Assembly: GCF_016612505.1 (NCBI RefSeq)
Contig: NZ_JAENRR010000036.1
Coordinates: 1-49,350 of the forward strand
Origin: Carboxylicivirga marina
Lineage (GTDB): Bacteria > Bacteroidota > Bacteroidia > Bacteroidales > Marinilabiliaceae
DNA length: 49,350 bases
Direction: 5' to 3'
The first letter of the stretch is position 1. The number at the start of each line of letters is the position of its first letter. A program made the position numbers and the translations under genes. The notes beneath the pieces were generated by a model. It was not told the DNA's origin, made no database searches, and saw nothing but the letters and a program-made list of their open reading frames with translations. Below, one piece after another: positions 8,433 to 17,006 of the stretch.

Positions 8433-9014
8433 TTATTTTACTGCGGCAAACTTAATGGCATCTTCGCTCCATGCAGGAATATTATCAATAGCCTTACATA
8501 CATCACTTGACGAATTGGCAACATGCCATAGGCTCTTGTGTTCTTGTCGCATAAAGTCTTCATCAATCATTGTTTCAAGCGCTTTTATCAGATGATTGAA
8601 ATAGCCGTTGGTGTTAACAATGATGATGGGATGTTGAATTTGACCAAGCTTTTTTAGTGACAGTACCTCAAAAAGCTCTTCATAAGTGCCAATACCGCCC
8701 GGAAGTACTACAATAATATCACCTTCATCAACTAACATTTTTTTTCGTTCGGCCATGTCATTGACATGTACCATGTCTTTTACGCCTTTGTGCTCCCATT
8801 CTACTTCAACCATAAAATGTGGAATAATGCCTTTGACTGTGCCATTTAATTCAAGAGCTCTGTTGGCCAGGCTTCCCATTAAGCCAAGCGCTCCACCACC
8901 ATAAACGATTCCATAATTATTTCTGACCAGCTCTTCGGCCAACGAGGCTGCTTCGTTGATATATGTTTGATTAACCTTTGGGCTTGATGCACAAAAAACA
9001 GTTACATGCTTCAT
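8433..9014 (-). CDS. LOG family protein, Rossmann-fold nucleotide phosphoribohydrolase (TIGR00730)
   Basis: The 193-residue protein carries both signatures of the LOG (lonely guy) family: GGGALGLMG at residues 39-47 and PGGIGTYEE at 105-113, plus the AERK segment (residues 88-91) of the active site. Plant LOG enzymes release cytokinin bases from riboside 5'-monophosphates. Bacterial members hydrolyse the N-glycosidic bond of AMP-type nucleotides and are often annotated only as TIGR00730 proteins. The natural substrate here is not known. The gene lies 19 nt after the DUF417 gene, in a leftward run of closely spaced genes. Confidence 0.9.
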   Translation of the reverse strand: MKHVTVFCASSPKVNQTYINEAASLAEELVRNNYGIVYGGGALGLMGSLANRALELNGTVKGIIPHFMVEVEWEHKGVKDMVHVNDMAERKKMLVDEGDIIVVLPGGIGTYEELFEVLSLKKLGQIQHPIIIVNTNGYFNHLIKALETMIDEDFMRQEHKSLWHVANSSSDVCKAIDNIPAWSEDAIKFAAVK

Positions 9015-9033
9015 TGAATTTCAATTTTGTTAG

Positions 9034-9468
9034 TTAAGCGGAATCGCCTGTACACCACAATGCTGCACCAAGCAAAACCACATCCTTTAATATGCTTTGC
9101 CCATGTTTAGATAACTCTGGAAATCCATAATTGGCTTCCCAAACAATTGATGAGCTAAATATGGTGGAAACACTGATGAGTAGAATAACAGAGGCTGCAA
9201 ATCCGCCCCAAAAGGATACCTTTCTGGCAACTGGTTTTAATGTAATTAACAATCCAATGGCCATTTGTAAATAGGCAATTAGTTGTGAAAAGGCATAAGA
9301 AGTGATGTATTGTAACATCCAGCTAAATAATGATGAATTGGATAGAACCTGTTTTAGATAATCAGCTTCACTATTGCGTAGCTTCATTAAACCCAGCCAG
9401 ATAAAGGTTATGGCAAACCCGTATCTCAATACAAATTGACCGAAGGTCTTAAATGTTTTTCCTATCAT
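9034..9468 (-). CDS. DUF417 (YkgB/RclC-like) membrane protein
   Basis: A 144-residue membrane protein with four predicted transmembrane helices (about residues 12-28, 54-76, 84-106 and 124-140). Family marks are ITFIWLGLMKLRNSEADYLKQVLSNSSLF near the first helix and the closing LSKHGQSILKDVVLLGAALW. E. coli RclC (YkgB), from the same family, belongs to the reactive-chlorine response; whether that role applies here is not shown. It sits 11 nt after glsA and 19 nt before the LOG gene. It is also DoxX-like in overall plan, so automatic annotation as DoxX would not be surprising. Confidence 0.8.
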   Translation of the reverse strand: MIGKTFKTFGQFVLRYGFAITFIWLGLMKLRNSEADYLKQVLSNSSLFSWMLQYITSYAFSQLIAYLQMAIGLLITLKPVARKVSFWGGFAASVILLISVSTIFSSSIVWEANYGFPELSKHGQSILKDVVLLGAALWCTGDSA

Positions 9469-9479
9469 TATTTCTTCTG

Positions 9480-10418
9480 TTAAAAGATTGATATACCTGT
9501 TTTTGTTGTAAACAGTTCGAGTGCCTTCACGCCAGCCAGCGAGTTGCCATATTTATCGAGTCCGGGACTCCAGATACAGATGGATAATAAACCAGGAATT
9601 ATCGCCGCAATGCCACCTCCAACACCACTTTTGCCAGGTAAGCCAACTCTAAATGCAAAGTCGCCAGCAGCATCATATGTGCCACAAGTTAGTAACAGTG
9701 AATTTATGCGTTTAGCCTGACTGGCAGATAAATATCGGCGATTGTTTCGCGGATGAACACCGTGGTTGGCCAGGTATAAAAAAGCTCTGGAAATATCCTG
9801 ACAATTCATGGATAAAGAGCAGTGTCCGAAATAAAAGTCAAGCACTTCATCAACGTCCGATTCAATATTACCATAGCTTTTCATAAAATGCGCAAGGGCT
9901 GCATTTCTATGGCCAAATGATTTTTCAGACTGCAACATGGCTTGGTTGAGCTGAATGTTTTTATTGCCTGCCAGCTCACGGATGTAATCTATGATTAGGT
10001 TGAGTGAATCTTCGGTATTGCTAACCACACAATCGGCTACCACAATGGCACCTGCATTGATGAAAGGGTTTCTGGGTTTGCCATTTTCGTTCTCCAGCTG
10101 AACCAACGAATTAAAAGGATTTCCAGAAGGCTCTTTACCCACTCTTTTCCATAAGTCATCTTTAAGTATTGAAAAGGCTTTAGTTAAGCTAAATACTTTT
10201 GAAATACTCTGAACCGAAAAGTTAGTAAGTGCATCACCTACGTAATATTCACTACCATTAATTAAACTGATGGATATACCAAATGCCTGCTTATCTGCAG
10301 TGCCTAACTCCGGGATGTAATCAGCAACCTTTCCTTTCGAAAGTAATGGGCGTATTTCATTAGAAATTTCTTCTAAAGTATTCTGCCAATTATGTAATGG
10401 TAAATCATGTTCAATCAT
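9480..10418 (-). CDS. glsA: Glutaminase A
   Basis: The 312-residue protein is a serine-dependent glutaminase with a beta-lactamase-like fold. The catalytic Ser-x-x-Lys is seen as Ser71 and Lys74 in FSVQSISKVFSL. Further family motifs are RNPFINAGAIVVAD, FGHRNAALAHFM, GHCSLSMNCQDISRAF, LLTCGTYDAAGDFAFRVGLP and KSGVGGGIAAIIPG. It hydrolyses glutamine to glutamate and ammonia in the cytoplasm; in some bacteria glutaminase supports acid resistance. No glutamate decarboxylase or antiporter is adjacent. Spacing to its neighbours is 8 and 11 nt, so it is inside an operon. Confidence 0.95.
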   Translation of the reverse strand: MIEHDLPLHNWQNTLEEISNEIRPLLSKGKVADYIPELGTADKQAFGISISLINGSEYYVGDALTNFSVQSISKVFSLTKAFSILKDDLWKRVGKEPSGNPFNSLVQLENENGKPRNPFINAGAIVVADCVVSNTEDSLNLIIDYIRELAGNKNIQLNQAMLQSEKSFGHRNAALAHFMKSYGNIESDVDEVLDFYFGHCSLSMNCQDISRAFLYLANHGVHPRNNRRYLSASQAKRINSLLLTCGTYDAAGDFAFRVGLPGKSGVGGGIAAIIPGLLSICIWSPGLDKYGNSLAGVKALELFTTKTGISIF

Positions 10419-10426
10419 ACCATTTA

Positions 10427-11116
10427 TTATTTCTTTTTAAAGGGTATCTGGTATTCAAGAGTATAGGTAAAGCCCATATTTGAAGAGCGATCTCTGCTAC
10501 CATAACCTGGAATGGAATATGGTTCTTGAGCATTGTCTTTTCCTACGTTGATGATAGTTTTGAAGCGAACAGACCAACCCATGTAAAAGTTTTTCAGAAT
10601 TTCTGAGCGTAACCCAAATACAAATTCTCCCCAATGTGAGCCAACAGTTGATGAGCCAAGAGAACCATTAGTATCGCCCCAGTATTCTTCTTTTATGGTA
10701 TAACGCGGGCAGCTGTGCTCCTGAATGGCAGCGCCATACCTAAAGCCAAGCAGAATATTATCGTTATTGCCTAATTCTTCAACCTTAAAAATGTTATAAT
10801 CAATACCAGCGCGAATAAAACTACCATTTGATGTATAGGTCATTTCATCAGTATCTAAATCCACATTTTCATAACCCAATTCAGAAACCACTTGCCATTT
10901 TCGGTTAATCGTGTAGCGGGCATTGGCTTCAACACCAAAGCGTTCGTTGGCGAATAGATGTGTAATGAAAGGTGCCAAATCAATACCAAATGATATACCT
11001 GGATTACCTCTGTTTGCAAGTTTTTTTTCTTCCTTGCTTAATGGTTCTTCCTGCTGCTGCGCTACTAATACTATGGGTAGTAGTAATAGGCTAAGGCTCA
11101 ATATATATTTTGACAT
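10427..11116 (-). CDS. DUF6048 family outer-membrane beta-barrel protein
   Basis: A 229-residue exported protein with a signal peptide (MSKYILSLSLLLLPIVLVAQ), an acidic linker, then alternating strand segments such as GISFGIDLAPFI, RFGVEANARYTI and WQVVSELGYENVD, up to the closing MGFTYTLEYQIPFKKK. The pattern fits a small eight-stranded outer-membrane barrel. Its pairing with a DUF6452 lipoprotein, whose 3' end overlaps this start by 26 nt, is the basis for the DUF6048 call; I rely on gene-order memory more than on a motif. Function is unknown. Confidence 0.7.
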   Translation of the reverse strand: MSKYILSLSLLLLPIVLVAQQQEEPLSKEEKKLANRGNPGISFGIDLAPFITHLFANERFGVEANARYTINRKWQVVSELGYENVDLDTDEMTYTSNGSFIRAGIDYNIFKVEELGNNDNILLGFRYGAAIQEHSCPRYTIKEEYWGDTNGSLGSSTVGSHWGEFVFGLRSEILKNFYMGWSVRFKTIINVGKDNAQEPYSIPGYGSRDRSSNMGFTYTLEYQIPFKKK

Positions 11117-11588
11117 TTTCTAGATTTTCGTTATAAATAACTGTAGGTAGGTCAATCGTTACTGAATCAATTAAGTTGATGGTGTAAATAACCGTATCCA
11201 ACCTTAGGTTATATGAAAAGCCACAATCTCCCGACACATAATTAAGTTCGCGTTCGTAAACGAACATTAATGTATCGTATAAATCACTGGCTACGGTTTC
11301 CTCTCGAAGAATAAATGTGCTTGTATCACGGTTAATGTCCGTTGGCAAAAACATTTTAGAAACATCGGCGCTATCAATTAATAGACCTTTATCAAGTTCA
11401 GTTATCGGATCGATACCCCATAAGTAGATGCCACTAAGTGTAGTATCTTTTGCTTCTCCGGATGTGGCTGAATAGAGCCCGGATTGTATGGCACTTTGCC
11501 CCGACAGGCATAAACTACTACTGTCGCACGAAGCCAAGGCAAATATTGAAATGGCCAAAAGAAACGGACTGATTATTTTTGTTTTCAT
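11091..11588 (-). CDS. DUF6452 family lipoprotein
   Basis: I chose the ATG at 11588 (165 residues). It gives a classic lipoprotein signal, MKTKIISPFLLAISIFALASC, with an L-A-S-C lipobox and the lipid-bearing Cys21. An upstream in-frame ATG at 11759 would place 57 unrelated residues before the signal and is rejected. The mature domain is strand-rich, with the closing CGFSYNLRLDTVIYTINLIDSVTID typical of DUF6452. The gene overlaps the DUF6048 gene by 26 nt, so the two are translationally coupled, suggesting that the lipoprotein and the barrel work together in the envelope. A TATTTTTG box (11605-11612, minus strand) lies 17 nt before the start. Confidence 0.75.
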   Translation of the reverse strand: MKTKIISPFLLAISIFALASCDSSSLCLSGQSAIQSGLYSATSGEAKDTTLSGIYLWGIDPITELDKGLLIDSADVSKMFLPTDINRDTSTFILREETVASDLYDTLMFVYERELNYVSGDCGFSYNLRLDTVIYTINLIDSVTIDLPTVIYNENLENVKIYIEP

Positions 11589-11604
11589 GCAATTAGCTTT
11601 GTTA

Positions 11605-11612
11605 CAAAAATA
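11605..11612 (-). promoter_or_regulatory. Possible Bacteroidota -7 box for the DUF6452 operon
   Basis: On the minus strand this reads TATTTTTG, an exact fit to the Bacteroidota sigma-factor -7 consensus TAnnTTTG. It lies 17 nt upstream of the chosen ATG of the DUF6452 gene. No matching -33 TTTG at the usual spacing was found, so the call rests on one box. Confidence 0.35.
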
Positions 11613-11826
11613 GCATGAAGGAATAACAATGGTGTTATACGCCTCAAAAAATATCAGAAAAATTGCAAAACGTTCACTGTGTACGAATTCGTACAGAATT
11701 TTGTTCATAAATGAACGCTTGTTGAATATAGTTAAAATTGATAGTTTGTTGATAGTCAAAAAGTAGTTGATTTCGGTCTGCTAATTGATAACAAGCGGAC
11801 ATTAACTTAAACTTAGAAGTTTGAAT

Positions 11827-13158
11827 ATGAAGAACCGTTTTTTATTATTGGCTCTTTCGCTTTTTTTAGCCGGTGTTGGCGCAGTTGATGCTCAATCGAA
11901 TAAAATTAGCTTTGAAGAATATGATTTAGATAATGGCTTACACGTTATCTTACATCAGGACAAAACGACTCCAATTGTTACTGTGTCGGTAATGTACCAC
12001 GTGGGATCTAAGAATGAAAACCCAGAGCGTACCGGATTCGCACACTTTTTTGAGCACTTAATGTTTGAAGGAACCGAAAACATTCCAAGAGGCGAATACT
12101 CTAACTATGTTGAACGTGCCGGTGGAACACTAAATGCCAATACATCTAACGATCGTACTTACTACTACGAAATTCTTCCATCAAACCAGCTTGAAATGGG
12201 TTTATGGTTAGAATCGGAAAGAATGCTGCATGCTAAAGTGGATTCAATTGGCATTCAAACACAAAAGAAAGTAGTTATTGAGGAGAAAAAACAAACTGTT
12301 GATAGCCGCCCTTATGGTACCTTATTGCAAGAAACCATGAGTCGTGCCTTTAAAAAGCACCCTTATCGCTGGACTGTAATTGGCGAACCTGATCACATTC
12401 GTGCGGCCAAAGATGAGGAGTTTATGCAGTTTTATAAAGAATTCTACGTTCCAAATAATGCAGCATTAGTTATTGCTGGTGACATTGAAATAGATGCTAC
12501 CAAAGAACTAATCAATAAGTACTTTGCCAGTATACCTAAAGGAGAAGGTGAAATTTACCGTCCGCAAATTGTGGAACCTGCTTTGGGTGGCGAAGTGCGC
12601 GATACCATTTTTGACAATATCCAGTTGCCTTTAATTGTACAAGCCTACCGAACACCTGCAATGGGAACTGATGATTATTATGCATTAGACATGCTTTCAA
12701 CACTTTTATCTGGTGGAAAAAGTTCACGCTTGTATAAGTCATTGGTTGATGAACAGCAAAAGGCTTTGGAAGCTAGTTCGTTTGCATTACCTTTTCACGA
12801 CCCAAGTGTTGCATTAGCTTATGCTTTACCAAACATGGGAGTGGATTGTGCCGATCTTGAAGCCGCTATGGATGAGGAAGTAGCGAAAGTGCGTAATGAA
12901 CTTATTTCTGAAAGAGAATATCAGAAACTACGTAATCAGTTCGAGAACTCATTTGTTAAGTCAAATGTGAAACTGGCTAAACGAGCTGAGAACTTAGCAA
13001 CCAATTACACCTATTTTGGCGATGCTAACCTTATTAATACAGAGCTTGACAAATATTTGGCAGTAACACGCGAAGATATTAAACGTGTGGCCAACAAGTA
13101 TTTTGTTGAGGATAATCGTGTTGTGTTATATTATTTGCCAAAATCACAACAGAATTAA
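11827..13158 (+). CDS. M16 family zinc peptidase, secreted
   Basis: A 443-residue insulinase/pitrilysin-type peptidase with a signal peptide (MKNRFLLLALSLFLAGVGAVDAQ). The start is the ATG at 11827. The inverted zinc motif HxxEH is intact as HFFEH (His73, Glu76, His77), and the third ligand is a Glu of IEEKK (152 or 153), about 76 residues downstream. Half-size M16 proteins of this length act as the catalytic half of a two-subunit clamshell. The second half is very likely supplied by the next gene, which lacks the zinc motif. They are 73 bp apart and share a direction. The enzyme probably degrades peptides in the periplasm. Confidence 0.9.
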   Translation: MKNRFLLLALSLFLAGVGAVDAQSNKISFEEYDLDNGLHVILHQDKTTPIVTVSVMYHVGSKNENPERTGFAHFFEHLMFEGTENIPRGEYSNYVERAGGTLNANTSNDRTYYYEILPSNQLEMGLWLESERMLHAKVDSIGIQTQKKVVIEEKKQTVDSRPYGTLLQETMSRAFKKHPYRWTVIGEPDHIRAAKDEEFMQFYKEFYVPNNAALVIAGDIEIDATKELINKYFASIPKGEGEIYRPQIVEPALGGEVRDTIFDNIQLPLIVQAYRTPAMGTDDYYALDMLSTLLSGGKSSRLYKSLVDEQQKALEASSFALPFHDPSVALAYALPNMGVDCADLEAAMDEEVAKVRNELISEREYQKLRNQFENSFVKSNVKLAKRAENLATNYTYFGDANLINTELDKYLAVTREDIKRVANKYFVEDNRVVLYYLPKSQQN

Positions 13159-13195
13159 TCATAATTAGAGATAGATTACTGATTATAAAAAGATA

Positions 13196-13214
13196 AAGCC
13201 AAGCTACTTGGCTT
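13196..13214 (+). other. Hairpin between the two M16 genes
   Basis: A perfect 8-bp stem (AAGCCAAG / CTTGGCTT) with a 3-nt loop lies 17 nt before the start of the second M16 gene. It lacks a downstream T run on the plus strand, so it is not a standard terminator. It may affect processing or relative translation of the two subunits. Confidence 0.5.
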
Positions 13215-13231
13215 CAAAAAAACAAAACAGA

Positions 13232-15289
13232 ATGAAGAAATCAGTTTTATTTATACTGGCAATCTTAGTTGCTTTTAACATAAGTGCTCAACTTGATAGA
13301 AGTACACCTCCAAAGCCTGGGCCTGCTCCAAAAGTTAATATTGGAAAAGCCAAAACCTTTGAATTAAAAAATGGTCTTAAAGTTTTTGTTGTTGAAAACG
13401 ATAAAGTTCCTGTTGTATCGTACACGCTATCATTGGATCTTGATCCATTAGTAGAAGGTGAAAAAGCCGGATACGCAAGTCTGGCAGGCGACTTAATGAG
13501 TGCAGGTACTACGAATCGTACAAAAGCTGAAATAGATGAGGCAGTTGATTTTATCGGTGCCAGCCTTAGTACACGTGCTTCCGGCATGCAAGCTTCATCG
13601 CTAAAGAAGCACTCTGATGAATTACTTGACCTAATGACAGACGTTTTATACAATCCTTCTTTTCCTACCGAAGAACTTGAGAAGTCTCAAAAGCAAATGC
13701 TAACCGGACTTAAATCTCAAAAAGATGACCCTAAAGCCATTGACTCAAATATTAAAAGTGTTTTACGTTATGGAAAGAATCATCCCTATGGCGAAATCTT
13801 AACTGAAGAATCAGTGCAGGCCATTACAGTTGATGATTTAAAATCGTATTACAATACTTATTTTCGACCAAACATAGCATATCTGGTTATTGTTGGAGAT
13901 ATTTCAGTTAAAGAAGCAAAGAAACAAGCCAAAAAGTACTTTGCCAGCTGGGAATCGAAAGAAGTACCTACATATAAGTACGACATGCCAAAAGCCTTTG
14001 AACAGCCAAAGGTTGTTGTTGCAAATAAAGATGGTTCAACACAGTCAAATGTTTCATTGTCATATAATATCAATTTAAAACCTGGTCATCCTGATGCCAT
14101 TAAGGCGCGTGTGATGAATCAAGTACTTGGAGGCGGTTCATTTAGTGCCCGCTTATTCCAAAATCTTCGTGAGGATAAAGGTTTTACTTATGGTGCATAT
14201 TCGTCATTAAGTTCAGATGAATTAGTAGGTTCATTCAACGCAGGTGCAAGCGTTCGTACAAGCGTTACCGATAGTGCCTTTACCGAAATCATTTATGAGA
14301 TGAAGCGTATGCGTACTGAATTGGTTCCAAGCGATGATTTACAGTTGGTTAAAAACTCCTTAACCGGTAGTTTTTCTCGTTCATTGGAAGACCCTGTAAC
14401 AGTCGCTCGTTTTGCCCTGAATATAGAAAAGTATAACCTGCCTGAGGATTATTACGAAACCTACCTCGAAAAGCTAAATGCTGTTACACCAGAAGATGTA
14501 AAAGCAATGGCTGATAAATACATTACACCTGAGAATGCTTTAATTTTAGCCGTAGGAGATGTGCCAAACATGAAAGCCAGCCTCCAAAAGTTTGCTAAAG
14601 ATGGCAAGGTGATGATGTATGACTTCTATGGAAATGAAGTTAAGGCCATGCCTCTTCCAGCTGATTTAACGGCTGATAAGGTTATTAAGAATTACATTGA
14701 TGCCATTGGTGGTTCTGAAGCTGTAACAGCTGTTACTGACTATGTTTTGGAAGGAAGTATGAGTGTTCAAGGTATGGCATTGAACATGAAAATGTACAGT
14801 CGTCGTCCAAATCATCAGTGTGTTGAAACCTATATGCAAGGTAACCTTGTATCAAAGCAAGTGTTTAATGGAGAAGCCGGTAAAATGGTGAGTCCAATGG
14901 GTGAACAAAAAATCGAAGGTGAAATGTTGGAAAACATGAAAACTGAATCGATTCTTTTTCCTGAAACTCAATATGCCGAATTAGGTTTTAAATTAGAGTT
15001 ATTAGGCGCTGATAATGTGGATGGAAAAGATGTGATTAAAATGAAAGTGGTTAATCCATCAGGAAAAGAGCAGACTGTTTATTTCAGCCGTACATCTGGT
15101 TTAAAAGTGAAAGAAGTAAGCACTACACCGCAGGGTACAATGTCAAGCACATTTATTGAATATGCTGAGGTTAATGGTGTTAAGTTCCCTAAAAAGATGA
15201 ACCAGTCAGTGGGACCACAGTCCTTTGACATCGTGTTTGAAACAATTAAAGTAAACGAAGGAATTGACGCAAATAAGTTCGATATCTAA
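13232..15289 (+). CDS. Non-catalytic M16 peptidase subunit with C-terminal LolA-like domain
   Basis: A 685-residue exported protein; the ATG at 13232 gives the signal peptide MKKSVLFILAILVAFNISAQ. Residues ~40-460 form two M16 half-domains, but where the active paralogue has HFFEH this one reads SLAGDL, so zinc binding is lost. It keeps the R/Y region of the second half (GGGSFSARLFQNLREDKGFTY), which shapes the substrate chamber in two-subunit M16 enzymes. From about residue 490 a separate domain begins (NYIDAIGGSEAVTAVTDYVL) and continues as paired strands to the C-terminus, resembling LolA/LolB-type lipoprotein-sorting folds. I infer that it pairs with the zinc-bearing subunit upstream. The role of the extra domain is unknown. 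Confidence 0.85.
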   Translation: MKKSVLFILAILVAFNISAQLDRSTPPKPGPAPKVNIGKAKTFELKNGLKVFVVENDKVPVVSYTLSLDLDPLVEGEKAGYASLAGDLMSAGTTNRTKAEIDEAVDFIGASLSTRASGMQASSLKKHSDELLDLMTDVLYNPSFPTEELEKSQKQMLTGLKSQKDDPKAIDSNIKSVLRYGKNHPYGEILTEESVQAITVDDLKSYYNTYFRPNIAYLVIVGDISVKEAKKQAKKYFASWESKEVPTYKYDMPKAFEQPKVVVANKDGSTQSNVSLSYNINLKPGHPDAIKARVMNQVLGGGSFSARLFQNLREDKGFTYGAYSSLSSDELVGSFNAGASVRTSVTDSAFTEIIYEMKRMRTELVPSDDLQLVKNSLTGSFSRSLEDPVTVARFALNIEKYNLPEDYYETYLEKLNAVTPEDVKAMADKYITPENALILAVGDVPNMKASLQKFAKDGKVMMYDFYGNEVKAMPLPADLTADKVIKNYIDAIGGSEAVTAVTDYVLEGSMSVQGMALNMKMYSRRPNHQCVETYMQGNLVSKQVFNGEAGKMVSPMGEQKIEGEMLENMKTESILFPETQYAELGFKLELLGADNVDGKDVIKMKVVNPSGKEQTVYFSRTSGLKVKEVSTTPQGTMSSTFIEYAEVNGVKFPKKMNQSVGPQSFDIVFETIKVNEGIDANKFDI

Positions 15290-15389
15290 TACATTGGCAT
15301 GGAAGAGGTATCGATGCAATCATAGTTTTACAAATCTGATTTATTATTTCGGACAAAGTTAGATTGATAGTTTGAAGATTGCTAAGTTG

Positions 15390-15424
15390 AAAAGGCAGCC
15401 ATTTGGTTGCCTTTTCTGTTTTCA
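15390..15424 (+). terminator. Terminator after the M16 gene pair
   Basis: An 11-bp stem (AAAAGGCAGCC / GGTTGCCTTTT, one G-T pair) with a 4-nt ATTT loop is followed by CTGTTTTC. It lies about 100 nt after the M16 stop and about 30 nt before the M28 gene, ending the M16 unit. Confidence 0.65.
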
Positions 15425-15453
15425 TTACTTTTCCCTTCATTAACTTAAACATC

Positions 15454-16944
15454 ATGAGATATACATTCTTAAGCCTTTTGCTGGCTTGTCAATTGCTTTC
15501 GGCGCAAACCGAAGAAGAATTATTAAAGCATTTTCATAGTATAACTGCTAATGAGGTATTCGCTTATGCCAAAACTTTATCAGAGCCTGAGTATGATGGC
15601 CGTTTGGCTGGTAGTCCCGGTTATACCAAATCTGCCGAATGGGTGACGGCTCATCTAAAAAAATGGGAAATTCAACCTGGCTATGGAAATTCGTATTTCA
15701 AGCATTTTCCACAGGATTATACAACGGTAAAGAGTGCGGGCAGACTGTCGGCTACCCTTATTGATATTAAGGGAAATGCCATTGAAAAGAAGTATTCGTT
15801 TCCTGAGCATTATTATCCGGGTTCCAATTCGGCAAGTGGACAGGTTGAAGCAGAAGTCGTTTATGTAGGGTATGGCATAACAGCACCCAAGCACCAATAC
15901 GATGATTATAAAAATGTAGATGTTAGTGGTAAGATTGTGATGATTGAAACGAGGCATCCAAAGCTCAAAAATGCATCAGAATGGAATGATTGGGTAGACT
16001 ATGCAGGCTCTTCTATTAAACTGTCAAATGCGGTTAAACACGGTGCATTGGGAGTGCTGTATATTTCTAAACTGGCCAGCCCTGGCATGAAATATCATAA
16101 AGAATTAATTTATTGCCATATAGATGAAAAACTGGCAGAAGAATTATTCTTTGCTCGGCAACTAAATTATAAGAAGGTTAAGGAGGAATTAAAAGAGAAG
16201 AATAAACCGCAAAGCATTTCGCTTAAGCATGTTGTGAGTATTGCTGCAGACACAGAATATCATCCGGACGGAAGCTATGCTAATGTTATTGGTATTATTC
16301 CAGGTTCCGATCCGAAATTAAAAGATGAGGTTATTATGGTGGGAGCGCACTTAGATGGACAAGGCAATCTGGGAGAGTTGTTTCCTGGAGCTCTTGATAA
16401 TGCATCAGGAGTGGCTGATATAATGGCAGCAGCTCGTGCTTTATCAAATTTGCCGGCACCCAAACGCACCATTGCTTTCTTCTTTATTGGTGCTGAAGAG
16501 AAAGGTCTCTTGGGAGCTTTAGAATATGCAAATGATCCTTTATTCCTGAAGGATAAAACGGTCTGCTATATCAATCTTGACATGGTTGGTAATGGTGCTG
16601 GCTTGTACTTTGGAGGTGGACAATCTTTCCCCGATATTTTCACTCATTTTGAAAAAGCGAATGAGCAGTATATTCATCGACCTTTAAAAACCAACTATTT
16701 GAACAGAGCTTATAAAGGACGCCCACGAACAGATGGCATGGCACTTAGTCAGCATGGTTTCAGAGCCTTGAGTGTACATTGCACCGACCGCGTTAAAAAG
16801 CTGTATTATCACCATCCGGCAGATACGCCTGAAACTCTTGTTCCTGAAATTATGGAAGATGTAAGTAAGTGGCTATATCTGGGTTTATATTCGCTCGCCA
16901 ATGCAGAAAGCATAGATTTGAATGAAAAACTAAAGGCTGAATAA
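15454..16944 (+). CDS. M28 family aminopeptidase, secreted
   Basis: This is a 496-residue exported peptidase. The ATG at 15454 gives the signal peptide MRYTFLSLLLACQLLSAQ; longer in-frame starts are TTG and lie in the terminator. A protease-associated insert occupies roughly residues 130-265 (VYVGYGITAPKHQYDDYKNVDVSGKIV). The M28 core follows, with all five zinc ligands visible: His299 (GAHLDG), Asp315 (GALDNASG), Glu348/349 (GAEEKG), Asp376 (NLDMVGN) and a His in YYHHPADTPE near 468. The family removes N-terminal amino acids from peptides. It would complement the M16 endopeptidase pair just upstream. A bidirectional terminator follows. Confidence 0.9.
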   Translation: MRYTFLSLLLACQLLSAQTEEELLKHFHSITANEVFAYAKTLSEPEYDGRLAGSPGYTKSAEWVTAHLKKWEIQPGYGNSYFKHFPQDYTTVKSAGRLSATLIDIKGNAIEKKYSFPEHYYPGSNSASGQVEAEVVYVGYGITAPKHQYDDYKNVDVSGKIVMIETRHPKLKNASEWNDWVDYAGSSIKLSNAVKHGALGVLYISKLASPGMKYHKELIYCHIDEKLAEELFFARQLNYKKVKEELKEKNKPQSISLKHVVSIAADTEYHPDGSYANVIGIIPGSDPKLKDEVIMVGAHLDGQGNLGELFPGALDNASGVADIMAAARALSNLPAPKRTIAFFFIGAEEKGLLGALEYANDPLFLKDKTVCYINLDMVGNGAGLYFGGGQSFPDIFTHFEKANEQYIHRPLKTNYLNRAYKGRPRTDGMALSQHGFRALSVHCTDRVKKLYYHHPADTPETLVPEIMEDVSKWLYLGLYSLANAESIDLNEKLKAE

Positions 16945-16946
16945 AC

Positions 16947-16976
16947 AAAAAGGCTCGGAAATTTCCGAGCCTTTTT
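16947..16976. terminator. Bidirectional terminator between M28 peptidase and pgi
   Basis: A perfect 30-nt palindrome, AAAAAGGCTCGGAAA followed by its reverse complement, gives a strong GC-rich stem flanked by A5 and T5. It serves the M28 gene on the plus strand and pgi on the minus strand. Confidence 0.9.
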
Positions 16977-17006
16977 GTTTTGTTATCCAGTGATTTAAAT
17001 CACTTA

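Noticed and set aside
11589-11759. Longer N-terminus for the DUF6452 lipoprotein (start at 11759)
   Set aside because: It would bury the lipoprotein signal 57 residues inside the protein, and a promoter-like box lies in this stretch.
15403-15453. Longer N-terminus for the M28 peptidase
   Set aside because: The start would be a TTG inside the terminator hairpin of the M16 unit; the ATG at 15454 begins a clean signal peptide.
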